Assembly: GCA_029266295.1 (NCBI GenBank)
Contig: JAQSXD010000200.1
Location: 1-6,865, forward strand
Length of the DNA: 6,865 nt
Origin: Bacillota bacterium
GTDB lineage: Bacteria; Bacillota; Clostridia; Peptostreptococcales; Anaerovoracaceae
Reading direction: 5' to 3'
In this document: piece by piece, positions 1 to 6,013 of the stretch
Numbering within the stretch: position 1 is the stretch's first letter
How the letters are laid out: every line of letters begins with the position of its first letter
The notes under the pieces: model-generated
The model's database searches: none
What the model saw: the letters and a program-made list of their open reading frames with translations, nothing else
Told to the model about the DNA's origin: nothing
Translations under genes and position numbers: made by a program

Positions 1-60
1 CTTTACGTAACAATTTCACCAATGGGATCAGAGGCATTTGCTACAGATGCCAATGTATAG
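1..60 (+). CDS. C-terminal end of a truncated upstream gene
   Basis: Frame 1 is open from the window edge to a TAG at 58-60 and would encode 19 residues ending ...EAFATDANV. The start and nearly all of the gene lie outside the window, so no function can be assigned. The reading is supported by context: a hairpin followed by seven T residues begins 27 nt after the stop, where a gene's terminator would be expected. I do not recognise the family from so short a tail. Confidence 0.5.
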   Translation, partial: LYVTISPMGSEAFATDANV

Positions 61-86
61 TGACTTAGCTTTATCCTTAACATTTA

Positions 87-134
87 ATAATTCGACTCCT
101 CTACTTTGAAAATCTGATCGAATTATCTTTTTTT
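87..134 (+). terminator. Rho-independent terminator after the upstream gene
   Basis: ATAATTCGA (87-95) pairs perfectly with TCGAATTAT (118-126), giving a 9-bp stem around a 22-nt loop. A C and seven T residues (128-134) follow directly. The stem is AT-rich and the loop long, so it is not the strongest possible terminator, but its placement just behind the stop at 60 fits. Confidence 0.6.
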
Positions 135-148
135 CATGCACAATAATC

Positions 149-181
149 GAAAAATACACTCACTGATTGGGTGTATTTTTT
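149..181. terminator. Second, bidirectional terminator hairpin
   Basis: The arms 150-162 and 168-180 form about 13 bp, including one G-U pair. The stem contains AAAAATACAC against GTGTATTTTT, around a 5-nt loop. It ends in T residues on the plus strand and has an A tract on the 5' arm, so it could stop transcription in both directions. It is the second hairpin in tandem after the gene ending at 60 and insulates the gene starting at 302. Confidence 0.75.
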
Positions 182-227
182 GATATAAGATAAGTAAGGG
201 GCGGAAACCAAAATACTGTGGAAAATT

Positions 228-305
228 ATGGATAGCATCTTGCTTTCAGAAGCCGAAAGGCTGTATAATCAGGATAACATGTCATTTGAAAGGGGAATTC
301 TATGA
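228..305 (+). CDS. Possible 25-residue upstream ORF overlapping the next start
   Basis: An ATG at 228 opens a 25-codon frame, beginning MDSILLSEAERLYNQ, that ends in a TGA at 303-305. This overlaps the ATG of the next gene (302-304) in the way translationally coupled genes do. The peptide is amphipathic and resembles the first helix of small helix-turn-helix proteins, so it might be a leader peptide or the remnant of one. Against it, there is no convincing ribosome binding site before 228, and a plausible promoter (240-269) lies inside it. Low confidence. Confidence 0.2.
   Translation: MDSILLSEAERLYNQDNMSFERGIL
240..269 (+). promoter_or_regulatory. Promoter of the 302-1015 gene
   Basis: The -35 is TTGCTT at 240-245 and the -10 is TATAAT at 264-269, with an 18-bp spacer. 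This puts the transcription start near 276 and leaves a short 5' leader. The spacer contains a small inverted repeat (CTTTC at 243-247 against GAAAG at 255-259) that could be an operator, though this is only suggestive. Confidence 0.5.
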
Positions 306-1015
306 ATGTATCAGGGTTTGAAAAAACGTTCAGACTTAATCATGCTAATTTGTCTTCGCAGTCCCTATTTGATCGTGTGAATTGGGACATAATACCGCAC
401 AAAGGAATGGAACGTCCAACAGAGCAGGCGTTTGATGTTATTATTGATGATCTGGCCAAGGCTTTGGCAGAGGCACGTTCAGAGAAAGATGATGCCAAAT
501 ACAGAAGTTTAAGCCTGACGAAGGAAAAGGTCTATGCGCAGTACATCTCTGCTGCTTCTCCTGATCGGAAGAATCTTGTGAAAGATGCATCCCAAGTCAT
601 CAATGGAGCCAATCGAAATCCTCAAAGCAAGAAATCAGAAGAACCGAAAACTCTAATTGATTTTTTGAATATCAGAGATGGATTTGTGAAATCAACATCG
701 GAAGGGCGCTTTAGCATTACTTTAAAAACGGGTACTACGATTATTGCAAGCGGTTCCGATTTGCAACCGAATACCTTTGAGCTGAAAGGAAGTGAGTTCG
801 GACCATCGGTAATGGGATATAATCCCAACGGATGGACTTGGACAGCGACACCGCAAGAACGTGTGATGAGTAGCCGTTTTCTGAATAAAATCAATTCATT
901 GGAGCAGCGTTATTATACTGAAAATAAAATTACAGATACTGCTGCTGACAACAATCATTCAACGGATCAAGAAGTCGGTATGACAATCGTGCCGACGATC
1001 GATATTATTGTATAG
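302..1015 (+). CDS. Uncharacterised protein, 237 residues
   Basis: I do not recognise this family and assign no function. The ATG at 302 is well placed, 6 nt after AGGGG at 291-295. The protein has no signal peptide or membrane segment, so it is probably cytoplasmic. Residues 38-100 are charged and helix-rich (QAFDVIIDDLAKALAEAR, then a segment with YISAASPDRK). A hydrophilic Ser/Lys/Glu linker follows at 103-116. A beta-like region follows, with RFSITLKTGTTIIASG at 136-151. The segment at 176-206 has GWTWTATPQERV and a helix with F193 and paired Tyr (204-205). The end is hydrophobic (VPTIDIIV). The GWxW/TPxE pattern recalls the C-terminal part of Bacillota hypothetical proteins, but I cannot name a family. 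It is monocistronic, with terminators upstream and only a weak hairpin downstream. Confidence 0.8.
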   Translation: MNVSGFEKTFRLNHANLSSQSLFDRVNWDIIPHKGMERPTEQAFDVIIDDLAKALAEARSEKDDAKYRSLSLTKEKVYAQYISAASPDRKNLVKDASQVINGANRNPQSKKSEEPKTLIDFLNIRDGFVKSTSEGRFSITLKTGTTIIASGSDLQPNTFELKGSEFGPSVMGYNPNGWTWTATPQERVMSSRFLNKINSLEQRYYTENKITDTAADNNHSTDQEVGMTIVPTIDIIV

Positions 1016-1035
1016 CGATCAGAGCATGGAATAAA

Positions 1036-1056
1036 AGGAAAAGTGTATCTTTTTCT
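1036..1056 (+). terminator. Weak hairpin after the 302-1015 gene
   Basis: AGGAAAAG (1036-1043) can pair with CTTTTTCT (1049-1056) around a 5-nt loop, with one G-U pair. It begins 20 nt after the stop codon at 1015. The stem is AT-rich and lacks a clean T tract after it, so termination may be partial. Confidence 0.3.
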
Positions 1057-1069
1057 AATATTTTATATA

Positions 1070-1078
1070 TGATATAAT
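1070..1078 (+). promoter_or_regulatory. Extended -10 promoter of the RNHCP transcript
   Basis: TGATATAAT is a perfect extended -10 (TGnTATAAT). The region around 1050-1056 is T-rich but offers only a poor -35, as is usual for this class. Transcription would start near 1085 and give a leader of about 190 nt before the RNHCP start at 1278. Confidence 0.6.
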
Positions 1079-1084
1079 CAGGGT

Positions 1085-1277
1085 GAGCTGTTGATCTTGG
1101 ATCTTCTAGCAAACTAGGCAGCTGATAGACGTTGCCCGAAAATTAATGCAGAGAAAGGGGAATGTTTTTGATTAAAATTAATAGTAAGGAGATTGTTGCA
1201 AGCCGGGAGGTTTGCGACAGATAAATCCCGCACTCCTCCCAAAGGAAGAAATCACTAACTTTTGGAGGATATTGATC
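1085..1277 (+). promoter_or_regulatory. Structured RNA leader, candidate translational regulator
   Basis: This long leader contains mutually exclusive pairings. TCCTCCCAAA (1234-1243) can pair with TTTGGAGGA (1261-1269), with one bulged C, and hide the ribosome binding site GGAGG (1264-1268). The same CCTCCC (1235-1240) can instead pair with GGGAGG (1205-1210). That GGGAGG sits in the loop of another hairpin, 1194-1202 against 1211-1219 (nine pairs, two of them G-U), so the alternative could be an H-type pseudoknot. Near the 5' end, AGCTG (1086-1090) can pair with CAGCT (1119-1123), enclosing a CTAG/CTAG hairpin with a CAAA loop (1106-1117). A short ORF (1162-1224) runs across the GGGAGG element. 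The layout resembles translational attenuators or small riboswitches, but matches no class I recognise. Confidence 0.45.
1162..1224 (+). CDS. Possible leader peptide, 18-20 residues
   Basis: An ATG at 1162 or a TTG at 1168 opens a frame ending with TAA at 1222-1224. The peptide ends ...KEIVASREVCDR. AGAAAGGGG at 1152-1160 is a fair ribosome binding site, spaced about 7 nt from the TTG, which makes TTG the better start. The ORF covers the GGGAGG element (1205-1210) that competes for the anti-ribosome-binding-site sequence. Ribosome movement or stalling here would therefore change which hairpin forms. It could also be a chance ORF. Confidence 0.35.
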   Translation: MFLIKINSKEIVASREVCDR

Positions 1278-1706
1278 ATGAATCGTGAAAATAAACGCAG
1301 GCAATATGAAAAGGGCTACTACAAAACCCACGCCTGCAAAGATACATTTAACTGCAAGGTATGCGGTCGTCAGGTTTTTCCGGCAGAAGACGGCAGTAAA
1401 CATCGAAATCATTGCCCGAATTGTCTTTCGAGCCTTCATGTAGACATTGAGCCTGGAGACAGGGAATCCGATTGCGGCGGAATTATGGAAGCTGTAGCCG
1501 TTTGGGTGCGAAAGGGAGGCGAATGGGCGATTATTCACCGATGCCACAGGTGTGGCGAACTGGTTTCCAATCGAGTTGCGTCAGACGACAATCCTATGAA
1601 ACTGATGAGCATCGCCATGAAGCCATTATGTGAACCTCCGTTCCCATTAGAACATATAGAAGAAATGGTTGTTTTAATGGGCGGCGAGGGGAAAATGAAG
1701 AAATAG
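1278..1706 (+). CDS. RNHCP-domain zinc-ribbon protein
   Basis: This 142-residue protein carries the motif that names the RNHCP family: R43-N44-H45-C46-P47, within KHRNHCPNC. Paired cysteines CKVC (26-29) and CPNC (46-49) would form one zinc site. CHRC (89-92), perhaps with C66, suggests a second. The N-terminus is strongly basic, consistent with nucleic-acid or ribosome contact, but the biochemical role of the family is unknown to me. The start at 1278 is chosen because GGAGG (1264-1268) precedes it at good spacing. An in-frame ATG 66 nt upstream has no such site and lies inside the structured leader. The gene is monocistronic, with its own promoter and a strong terminator. Its expression is probably controlled at translation by the leader. 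Confidence 0.88.
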   Translation: MNRENKRRQYEKGYYKTHACKDTFNCKVCGRQVFPAEDGSKHRNHCPNCLSSLHVDIEPGDRESDCGGIMEAVAVWVRKGGEWAIIHRCHRCGELVSNRVASDDNPMKLMSIAMKPLCEPPFPLEHIEEMVVLMGGEGKMKK

Positions 1707-1724
1707 TCAATATGAAACAAGTTG

Positions 1725-1766
1725 AAAGAGGTTGATTTCATGAGAAATCAGCTTCTTTTATTAGTT
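1725..1766 (+). terminator. Strong Rho-independent terminator of the RNHCP gene
   Basis: The arms 1725-1739 and 1744-1758 form about 15 bp with two G-U pairs, closed by an ATGA tetraloop. A T-rich run continues to 1766. It begins 19 nt after the RNHCP stop codon. Confidence 0.85.
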
Positions 1767-1841
1767 TTTGCCACAAACTCGCCCTTTTTCCCTAGCGGAC
1801 TGGAATCAGCCATTTTTCTTATTCAAGCAAGGCTATTTCTT

Positions 1842-1850
1842 TGTTATAAT
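1842..1850 (+). promoter_or_regulatory. Extended -10 promoter of the acetyltransferase gene
   Basis: TGTTATAAT is a perfect extended -10. A weak -35 (TTCAAG, 1822-1827) stands 17 bp upstream. Transcription would start near 1857, about 40 nt before the chosen start codon. The stretch from 1767 to 1840 contains nothing else I can identify. Confidence 0.6.
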
Positions 1851-1897
1851 AAGTAATAAGAGTAAAGGTGAACGAAGAGATTGGAGAGGGTAACTGT

Positions 1898-2818
1898 ATG
1901 GAGATTATTTCTGTCCGGGAAAGACCGGAATATAAATTCACTGCTATTCATTATTTTCAGGAGAAATGGGCAGATGAAGAAAGTGAGAAGATCTATGAGG
2001 ATTGTATTCTTCATTGTCTTGACGCGCACGCTCCTCTTCCGCAGTGGTATCTTCTCTTTAAGGGAAGCGAAATTATCGGCTGCGCAGGACTGATCACAAA
2101 TGACTTTATTAGCAGAATGGACTTATATCCTTGGGTTTGTGCCCTTTTTATCGAGGAACCATACCGTGGCCATGGGTATGGTTCATTGCTGCTGGAAAAG
2201 GCTAAAAAAGATGCAGAACGGGGAGGCTTTGAAACCCTGTATTTGTGCACCGACCATATCGGATATTACGAGCATTATAGATTCTCATATATCGGAGATG
2301 GCTATCATCCTTGGGGAACTTCTTCGCGGATCTATGCAGCTAAAACGCAATCTGAGAATGAGCGCCATTCAGCAGAATATAGAAAGCCAAATATGATTTT
2401 GCCCATCAGCCTGCATGATGGAAGACTGAACTTGATCAAAATAGAGGGAGATGAAATTACCTTTATTTTGGAAGATGGTTTCCGAACCATCAAGCCTGGA
2501 AATGTTTCTGAAACCGGCAGGGCAGTGATATCCTTTCCAAAGGTGGATTTTGACTTTTGCGAGGTTTCCTGCATCGGGAAAGACGGTTATCGGCAAAAGT
2601 GGGATATTCGCGATTTTGCGGCAAAACTGGAGGAACACAATGATATCATAGACATTATTGATGAAACATATGGATATCATCAGGCCAAATATAGCTGCAA
2701 TATGATCCATCAAAGCGAATGGTTCGAGTGCTTGATTGAAATCTATCACTTCGGCGAGATGATGTATACTTGGGAGGAACCTTCATCCCAGGGGGATACT
2801 TTGCTCGAAACAGAATAA
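1898..2818 (+). CDS. GNAT-family N-acetyltransferase with extra C-terminal domain
   Basis: Residues 1 to about 150 of this 306-residue protein form a GNAT domain, which transfers an acetyl group from acetyl-CoA to an amine. The acetyl-CoA-binding loop is RGHGYG (90-95), in YRGHGYGSLLLEKAKKDAE. Motif B is LYLCTDHIGYYEHYRF (114-129), followed by HPWGTSSRIY (137-146), as in GNATs of this type. The substrate is not evident. Residues 166-295 form a second, unrecognised domain predicted to be beta-rich: MILPISLHDGRL, IEGDEITFILEDGF, a Cys/Phe-rich core and IEIYHFGEMMYTWEE. The ATG at 1898 follows GGAGAGG (1883-1889); an in-frame GTG at 1868 lacks a site. The last 12 codons overlap the convergent oxidase gene. 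Confidence 0.85.
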   Translation: MEIISVRERPEYKFTAIHYFQEKWADEESEKIYEDCILHCLDAHAPLPQWYLLFKGSEIIGCAGLITNDFISRMDLYPWVCALFIEEPYRGHGYGSLLLEKAKKDAERGGFETLYLCTDHIGYYEHYRFSYIGDGYHPWGTSSRIYAAKTQSENERHSAEYRKPNMILPISLHDGRLNLIKIEGDEITFILEDGFRTIKPGNVSETGRAVISFPKVDFDFCEVSCIGKDGYRQKWDIRDFAAKLEEHNDIIDIIDETYGYHQAKYSCNMIHQSEWFECLIEIYHFGEMMYTWEEPSSQGDTLLETE

Positions 2819-4108
2819 ATTGTCTGGATCATACTTCCGTTTAATATGCATTAACCGATTCAGATTTTCTCCGAAATAGGCATCAGACCAATCAAGAATC
2901 AGGGAGTCCGCGTAATTTTGGTATGCCCCTCGGGTATAAGGGAGCATGGAGCTACGAAAGCCTTCAATCCATCGGATGTTTTTATCAGCATCTGATTCTT
3001 TCGCCCAATAGGATTGATAGTGAATCAAGAATAATGGTTGCCGATGCGCGAATGCAGTGGCTTGAACAGGAATCTGACTGATCGCCCCTCCATAAGCGGC
3101 TAATGAAACCACATTTGCCTGTCCTGGAGCATTCTGCAGATAATCAGTGAGTTGGTCCAATGCTGCATCAGATAGCGGTGTATAGGCGTAAGCGGAAGTG
3201 CTTTTGAACGTTTCACTTCGTAAAGGAGATCCGGCAATCTGTTTCGCAGCCTCCAGCCATGAGAGCGTGTGAAATTCAACTGACTTGGGAGGGATTGCTT
3301 CCAGCAAGGGGCTAATAATCTGCCGTAGTTCCAGTTCTGTACCGACGAAAATACCGCTTGCCCGAAGATCACCTTGATTTTTCGACGGAAGTGCCATCAG
3401 GGAGGTAAGTCTAGGGTCAGTGAAAGGCGCCCATGCCTGCCAAACTTGAACAACATTCCTTAGCGATGAGAATTCCCATGTCATTCTGAATCGAACCACA
3501 TTACCAATTGGGTGAACCTGAAAAAGGAAGGAGGTAATCGCCCCAAAACTTCCGCCACCGCCGCCTCTGCATGCCCATAACAGATCGATATTCTGACTCT
3601 CATTGGCACAAATTACAGTACCTTGTGCGGTAACCATTTCCACTTCTAGTAGATTATCGCATGTCATACCAAAGATTCTGGACAAATATCCATAACCTCC
3701 ACCCAGCGTTTGTCCCGATATTCCTACCGTGGGGCAGGTGCCTCCTGGAAGGGTTACGCCCTCATTCCAAAGGGTCTCATAGAGCGGAAGCAGTCGATGA
3801 CCTGCACCGATTTGAATCGTTTGGTTCTCTTTATGATATGTCATCGCCTGCAATCCGCTGACATCTATAACAAGGCCGCAGTTAATCAGAGAATACGCTT
3901 CATAGCTATGTCCGCCGCAGCGGAGGCGAAAGGGCATCTGCTCTCTACGTGCCCATAAAACTGCATTGACGACATCCTTGGTATGATTGCAATATACAAT
4001 CACTTTCGGGTATTTGTTAAACCTACTGTTATAATCCTGCCTGGCTTCATCGTAGCAAGGGGAAGAGGGCAATATGATACAACCGGATAAACCTCCTATA
4101 TTTAGCAT
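2783..4108 (-). CDS. FAD-binding oxidoreductase, berberine-bridge-enzyme type
   Basis: This 441-residue flavoprotein has an N-terminal FAD_binding_4 domain (about 32-200) and a C-terminal BBE segment (about 395-439, AYQNYADS ... IKRKYDPDNLF). Both residues that attach FAD covalently in this family are present: H67 in CGGHSYE and C125 in GGTCPTVGISG. Bicovalent FAD is therefore expected. Other core motifs are GQTLGGGYGYLSR (132-144) and WACRGGGGGSFG (178-189). Relatives oxidise sugars, alcohols or alkaloid-like substrates with O2; the substrate here is unknown. No signal peptide is seen, so it is probably cytoplasmic. The ATG at 4108 is preferred over a GTG at 4114, because the ribosome binding site AAGGAGG (4120-4114 on this strand) includes that GTG's first base. 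The 3' end overlaps the acetyltransferase gene by 36 bp. Confidence 0.92.
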   Translation of the reverse strand: MLNIGGLSGCIILPSSPCYDEARQDYNSRFNKYPKVIVYCNHTKDVVNAVLWARREQMPFRLRCGGHSYEAYSLINCGLVIDVSGLQAMTYHKENQTIQIGAGHRLLPLYETLWNEGVTLPGGTCPTVGISGQTLGGGYGYLSRIFGMTCDNLLEVEMVTAQGTVICANESQNIDLLWACRGGGGGSFGAITSFLFQVHPIGNVVRFRMTWEFSSLRNVVQVWQAWAPFTDPRLTSLMALPSKNQGDLRASGIFVGTELELRQIISPLLEAIPPKSVEFHTLSWLEAAKQIAGSPLRSETFKSTSAYAYTPLSDAALDQLTDYLQNAPGQANVVSLAAYGGAISQIPVQATAFAHRQPLFLIHYQSYWAKESDADKNIRWIEGFRSSMLPYTRGAYQNYADSLILDWSDAYFGENLNRLMHIKRKYDPDNLFCFEQSIPLG

Positions 4109-4159
4109 AGACACCTCCTTAGAAGAAGCAGATTTTAGAAAAGGCAGCGTAAGGAAAGA

Positions 4160-4168
4160 CCTATACCA
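4160..4168 (-). promoter_or_regulatory. Possible promoter of the oxidase gene
   Basis: Read on the minus strand, this is TGGTATAGG, an extended -10 with four of six -10 matches. It lies about 50 bp upstream of the oxidase start. No good -35 is visible. The same TGGTATA sequence forms the extended -10 facing the other way at 4244-4252. Confidence 0.3.
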
Positions 4169-4243
4169 TTTATATGCGGGGGGATGCAGGAAAAAGAATG
4201 AAAGATGGAATCCGGGTAAGCTAATGAAAGATTTCCTCCCTTA

Positions 4244-4252
4244 TGGTATAAT
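4244..4252 (+). promoter_or_regulatory. Extended -10 promoter of the DUF4177 / flavin reductase unit
   Basis: TGGTATAAT is a perfect extended -10, 120 bp upstream of the DUF4177 start. The 250-bp region between the divergent genes (4109-4371) holds no credible coding sequence. Confidence 0.5.
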
Positions 4253-4266
4253 CTATAAAATAATAT

Positions 4267-4296
4267 TTGACAGATGATTTTCCCTAGACTCTTAAT
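4267..4296 (+). promoter_or_regulatory. Alternative promoter of the DUF4177 / flavin reductase unit
   Basis: A perfect -35 TTGACA (4267-4272) is followed after 18 bp by CTTAAT (4291-4296), four of six matches to the -10. It could act as well as, or in place of, the extended -10 at 4244-4252. Confidence 0.4.
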
Positions 4297-4371
4297 GATG
4301 TTGATTGCATTCGGGAAATGACTCAATGAAACATTCAAAAGGCAAATCAGCAGAAGGATAGGAGAGAAACC

Positions 4372-4569
4372 GTGGAACGATACGAATACAAAACACTATT
4401 CACCGATGCGAAAGGTGCATTAGGGGGCAAGGTCGACAAGATGGAACTTCACAATGATTTGAATGAATTGGGTGCTAAGGGCTGGGAGTTGGTTAGTACG
4501 GTTGCTGCTGCTCAAAGCTATGGAAGCACAAGATGGCTAATTTCAATTTTTAAGCGAAGGATTGAATAG
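4372..4569 (+). CDS. DUF4177-type small protein
   Basis: This 65-residue protein has the usual DUF4177 pattern: a first strand with YEYKTLF (4-10), a helix with LHNDLNELGAKGWELVST (26-43), and a last strand ending FKRRIE. The domain is a short beta-alpha-beta unit found alone or as a tail on other proteins; its function is not known. The start is GTG, supported by AGGAGAG at 4360-4366, five bases before it. It is the first gene of a pair, with the flavin reductase starting 14 nt after its stop, so co-transcription is very likely. The length is normal for a stand-alone member. Confidence 0.85.
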   Translation: MERYEYKTLFTDAKGALGGKVDKMELHNDLNELGAKGWELVSTVAAAQSYGSTRWLISIFKRRIE

Positions 4570-4583
4570 ATTTGGAGGTTAAG

Positions 4584-5123
4584 ATGATGAAGAAAGAGAT
4601 AGAAGTATTTGATTATGCGAATGATATTATGAACGCTTTGAAGACAGGCGTTTTGCTGACTACGAAGTCAGAAGACAAAGTGAACGCAATGACCATTTCC
4701 TGGGGTACGTTGGGGATAGAATGGTCCAAACCAATTTTCACAGTTTTTGTGAGGGAAAACCGATTTACCAGACATCAGCTTGATCAGAACCCTGAATTTA
4801 CGATCAATATTCCTTACGGTGATTATGATAAGAAGATCCTGGGGATATGCGGAACAAAATCAGGCAGAGATACAGACAAAATCAAAGAGCTAAACTTAAC
4901 ATTGGAGGATTCGGACAGCATTTCTGTTCCAGCCATCAGGGAGCTGCCGCTGACGCTTGAATGCAAGGTGGTTTATAGTCAGAAACAAGAGGAAGGTGCA
5001 ATTACCGGAGAATACAGGAAAGCATTTTATCCTCAAGATGTTGACAGCTCCTATCATGGAGCAAATAAAGATTTTCATACCGCTTATTACGGGGAGATTG
5101 TCAGAGCGTATATTTTAGAATAA
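4584..5123 (+). CDS. Flavin reductase-like FMN-binding protein
   Basis: This 179-residue protein belongs to the flavin reductase-like, FMN-binding split-barrel family. Members bind FMN and usually reduce it or pass electrons to partner proteins; some act as oxygen scavengers or reductases of other substrates. Visible motifs are GVLLTT (22-27), VNAMTISWGTLGIEW (33-47, the FMN-binding strand region), VRENRFT (56-62), EFTINIP (71-77), CGTKSGRDTDK (89-99) and the C-terminal HTAYYGEIVRAY (165-176). GGAGG at 4574-4578 serves either ATG 4584 (5-nt spacing) or ATG 4587 (8-nt spacing). A TTG at 4572 overlaps that site and is rejected. It follows the DUF4177 gene in one operon. The true electron partner is unknown; the nearby oxidase is only a candidate. 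Confidence 0.9.
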   Translation: MMKKEIEVFDYANDIMNALKTGVLLTTKSEDKVNAMTISWGTLGIEWSKPIFTVFVRENRFTRHQLDQNPEFTINIPYGDYDKKILGICGTKSGRDTDKIKELNLTLEDSDSISVPAIRELPLTLECKVVYSQKQEEGAITGEYRKAFYPQDVDSSYHGANKDFHTAYYGEIVRAYILE

Positions 5124-5152
5124 GGAATTGCAGCAAGATACTGCGAGATACG

Positions 5153-5186
5153 GCTTCCGGCGTGATGGCTTTCGTCCCGCCGAAGC
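5153..5186. other. GC-rich hairpin between convergent genes
   Basis: GCTTC-c-GGCG (5153-5162) pairs with CGCCGAAGC (5178-5186), making nine pairs with one bulged C and a 15-nt loop. It sits between the stops of the flavin reductase (5123) and the DUF3307 gene (5213). No T tract follows on either strand, so it is not a standard Rho-independent terminator. It could act as a Rho-assisted stop or an RNA-stabilising 3' end. Confidence 0.45.
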
Positions 5187-5212
5187 AGCAATCTATTTCT
5201 ATGTATTCACCG

Positions 5213-6013
5213 CTAAAAGATGATCAGATAAGTGCCAATTACCATTACAGTACTAAGCAGTGTTCCCAATAAATAGTACTCTGCAAATTCTTTGTTTTCT
5301 GTGATCTTGTTATAACGTGCAATCGATTTTGCTGTCAGTACCAATCCCATGGCTGAATATTGATTGATGGATAATAAAATCAATAGGATCAGCCGTTCCA
5401 GAAAGCCAATAAATCCTCCGATTTTTTTGCTGCTCTCTTCAACTTCTTTCCGATCCTTTTCTGTTTCAGAGGGCGCCGCCAAGAAGGAGCTGTTTTCTTC
5501 GCTGGGTTTATACAGGCAAAGTAATTGCTTGATGGTGATGTTGGCAGGCTTCCATATAAGAAGAAGCATTGCAGCCCAGGAAAGAACAGCAAATGGCCAC
5601 ACTTCTATTACTTCAAAGAACTTCCAAATGATGGGGTAAGGCTCGAGTTCGACGCCGTTTATCGTTAAGAAAAAAGATGCAGCGAAGATACAGATAATAT
5701 GTAAGGCTTGGTCTCCGAGATACAGGGATCGCTGTACTTGCGGAGGTAAGGGAGCCTTGTGTATCATCGTCATATAGTAATATTTAGCAAGATCTATGAG
5801 AAGATGGCTTACAGATAATGCCAGAACTGCAATCAGGAGCTTTACTTGAAAAGCGGGGAGAATACATACGATTCCAGTCGCTGTGTAAATCGCGCTGTGT
5901 ATGCCTTGTTTGCGGAGCGAGTTTATTTTCTCATCGGCCAGCCGTTCACTTTGAAAATAATAATCTCCAAGGATATGGGCCAGTAGCAGGTATATAAAAT
6001 ACAATTTAAACAT
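5213..6013 (-). CDS. DUF3307 integral membrane protein
   Basis: This 266-residue protein matches the DUF3307 pattern. AHILGDYYFQSERLADEK (12-29) is followed by H39, then HLLIDLAK (70-77) and DQALH (101-105). These conserved His/Asp residues sit at membrane edges and recall membrane-embedded metal-dependent hydrolases, though activity is not established. Hydrophobic segments are visible near 3-16, 41-56, 58-74, 103-118, 138-153, 203-216 and 248-265. A charged, probably cytoplasmic linker lies at 169-198. The C-terminal part has FIGFLERLILLILL, AKSIARYNKI and FAEYYLLGTLLS, common in longer DUF3307 proteins. The ATG at 6013 follows AAGGTGG (6026-6020 on this strand). It overlaps the SatD stop by 8 nt, so translation is probably coupled. 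A longer frame to 6055 lacks a site. Confidence 0.88.
   Translation of the reverse strand: MFKLYFIYLLLAHILGDYYFQSERLADEKINSLRKQGIHSAIYTATGIVCILPAFQVKLLIAVLALSVSHLLIDLAKYYYMTMIHKAPLPPQVQRSLYLGDQALHIICIFAASFFLTINGVELEPYPIIWKFFEVIEVWPFAVLSWAAMLLLIWKPANITIKQLLCLYKPSEENSSFLAAPSETEKDRKEVEESSKKIGGFIGFLERLILLILLSINQYSAMGLVLTAKSIARYNKITENKEFAEYYLLGTLLSTVMVIGTYLIIF

Noticed and set aside
1212..1277. Longer RNHCP start at 1212
   Set aside because: No ribosome binding site stands at proper spacing, the extra 22 residues lie in the structured leader, and ATG 1278 follows GGAGG perfectly.
1143..1547. 134-codon open frame on the minus strand with hydrophobic stretches
   Set aside because: It is antisense to the RNHCP gene, whose motif, ribosome binding site and terminator are clear; the hydrophobic look is a by-product of the opposite frame.
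2332..2749. Minus-strand open frames within the acetyltransferase gene
   Set aside because: They are shadows of the GNAT coding frame with no ribosome binding site or known motif.
4109..4114. GTG start at 4114 for the oxidase
   Set aside because: The GTG's first base is part of the AAGGAGG ribosome binding site itself; ATG 4108 is correctly spaced.
4074..4277. 67-codon open frame on the plus strand
   Set aside because: It overlaps the start and promoter region of the strongly supported oxidase gene, has no ribosome binding site and shows no recognisable domain.
5153..5186. Standard Rho-independent terminator between convergent genes
   Set aside because: The hairpin is stable but no T tract follows it on either strand, so it is listed only as a hairpin.
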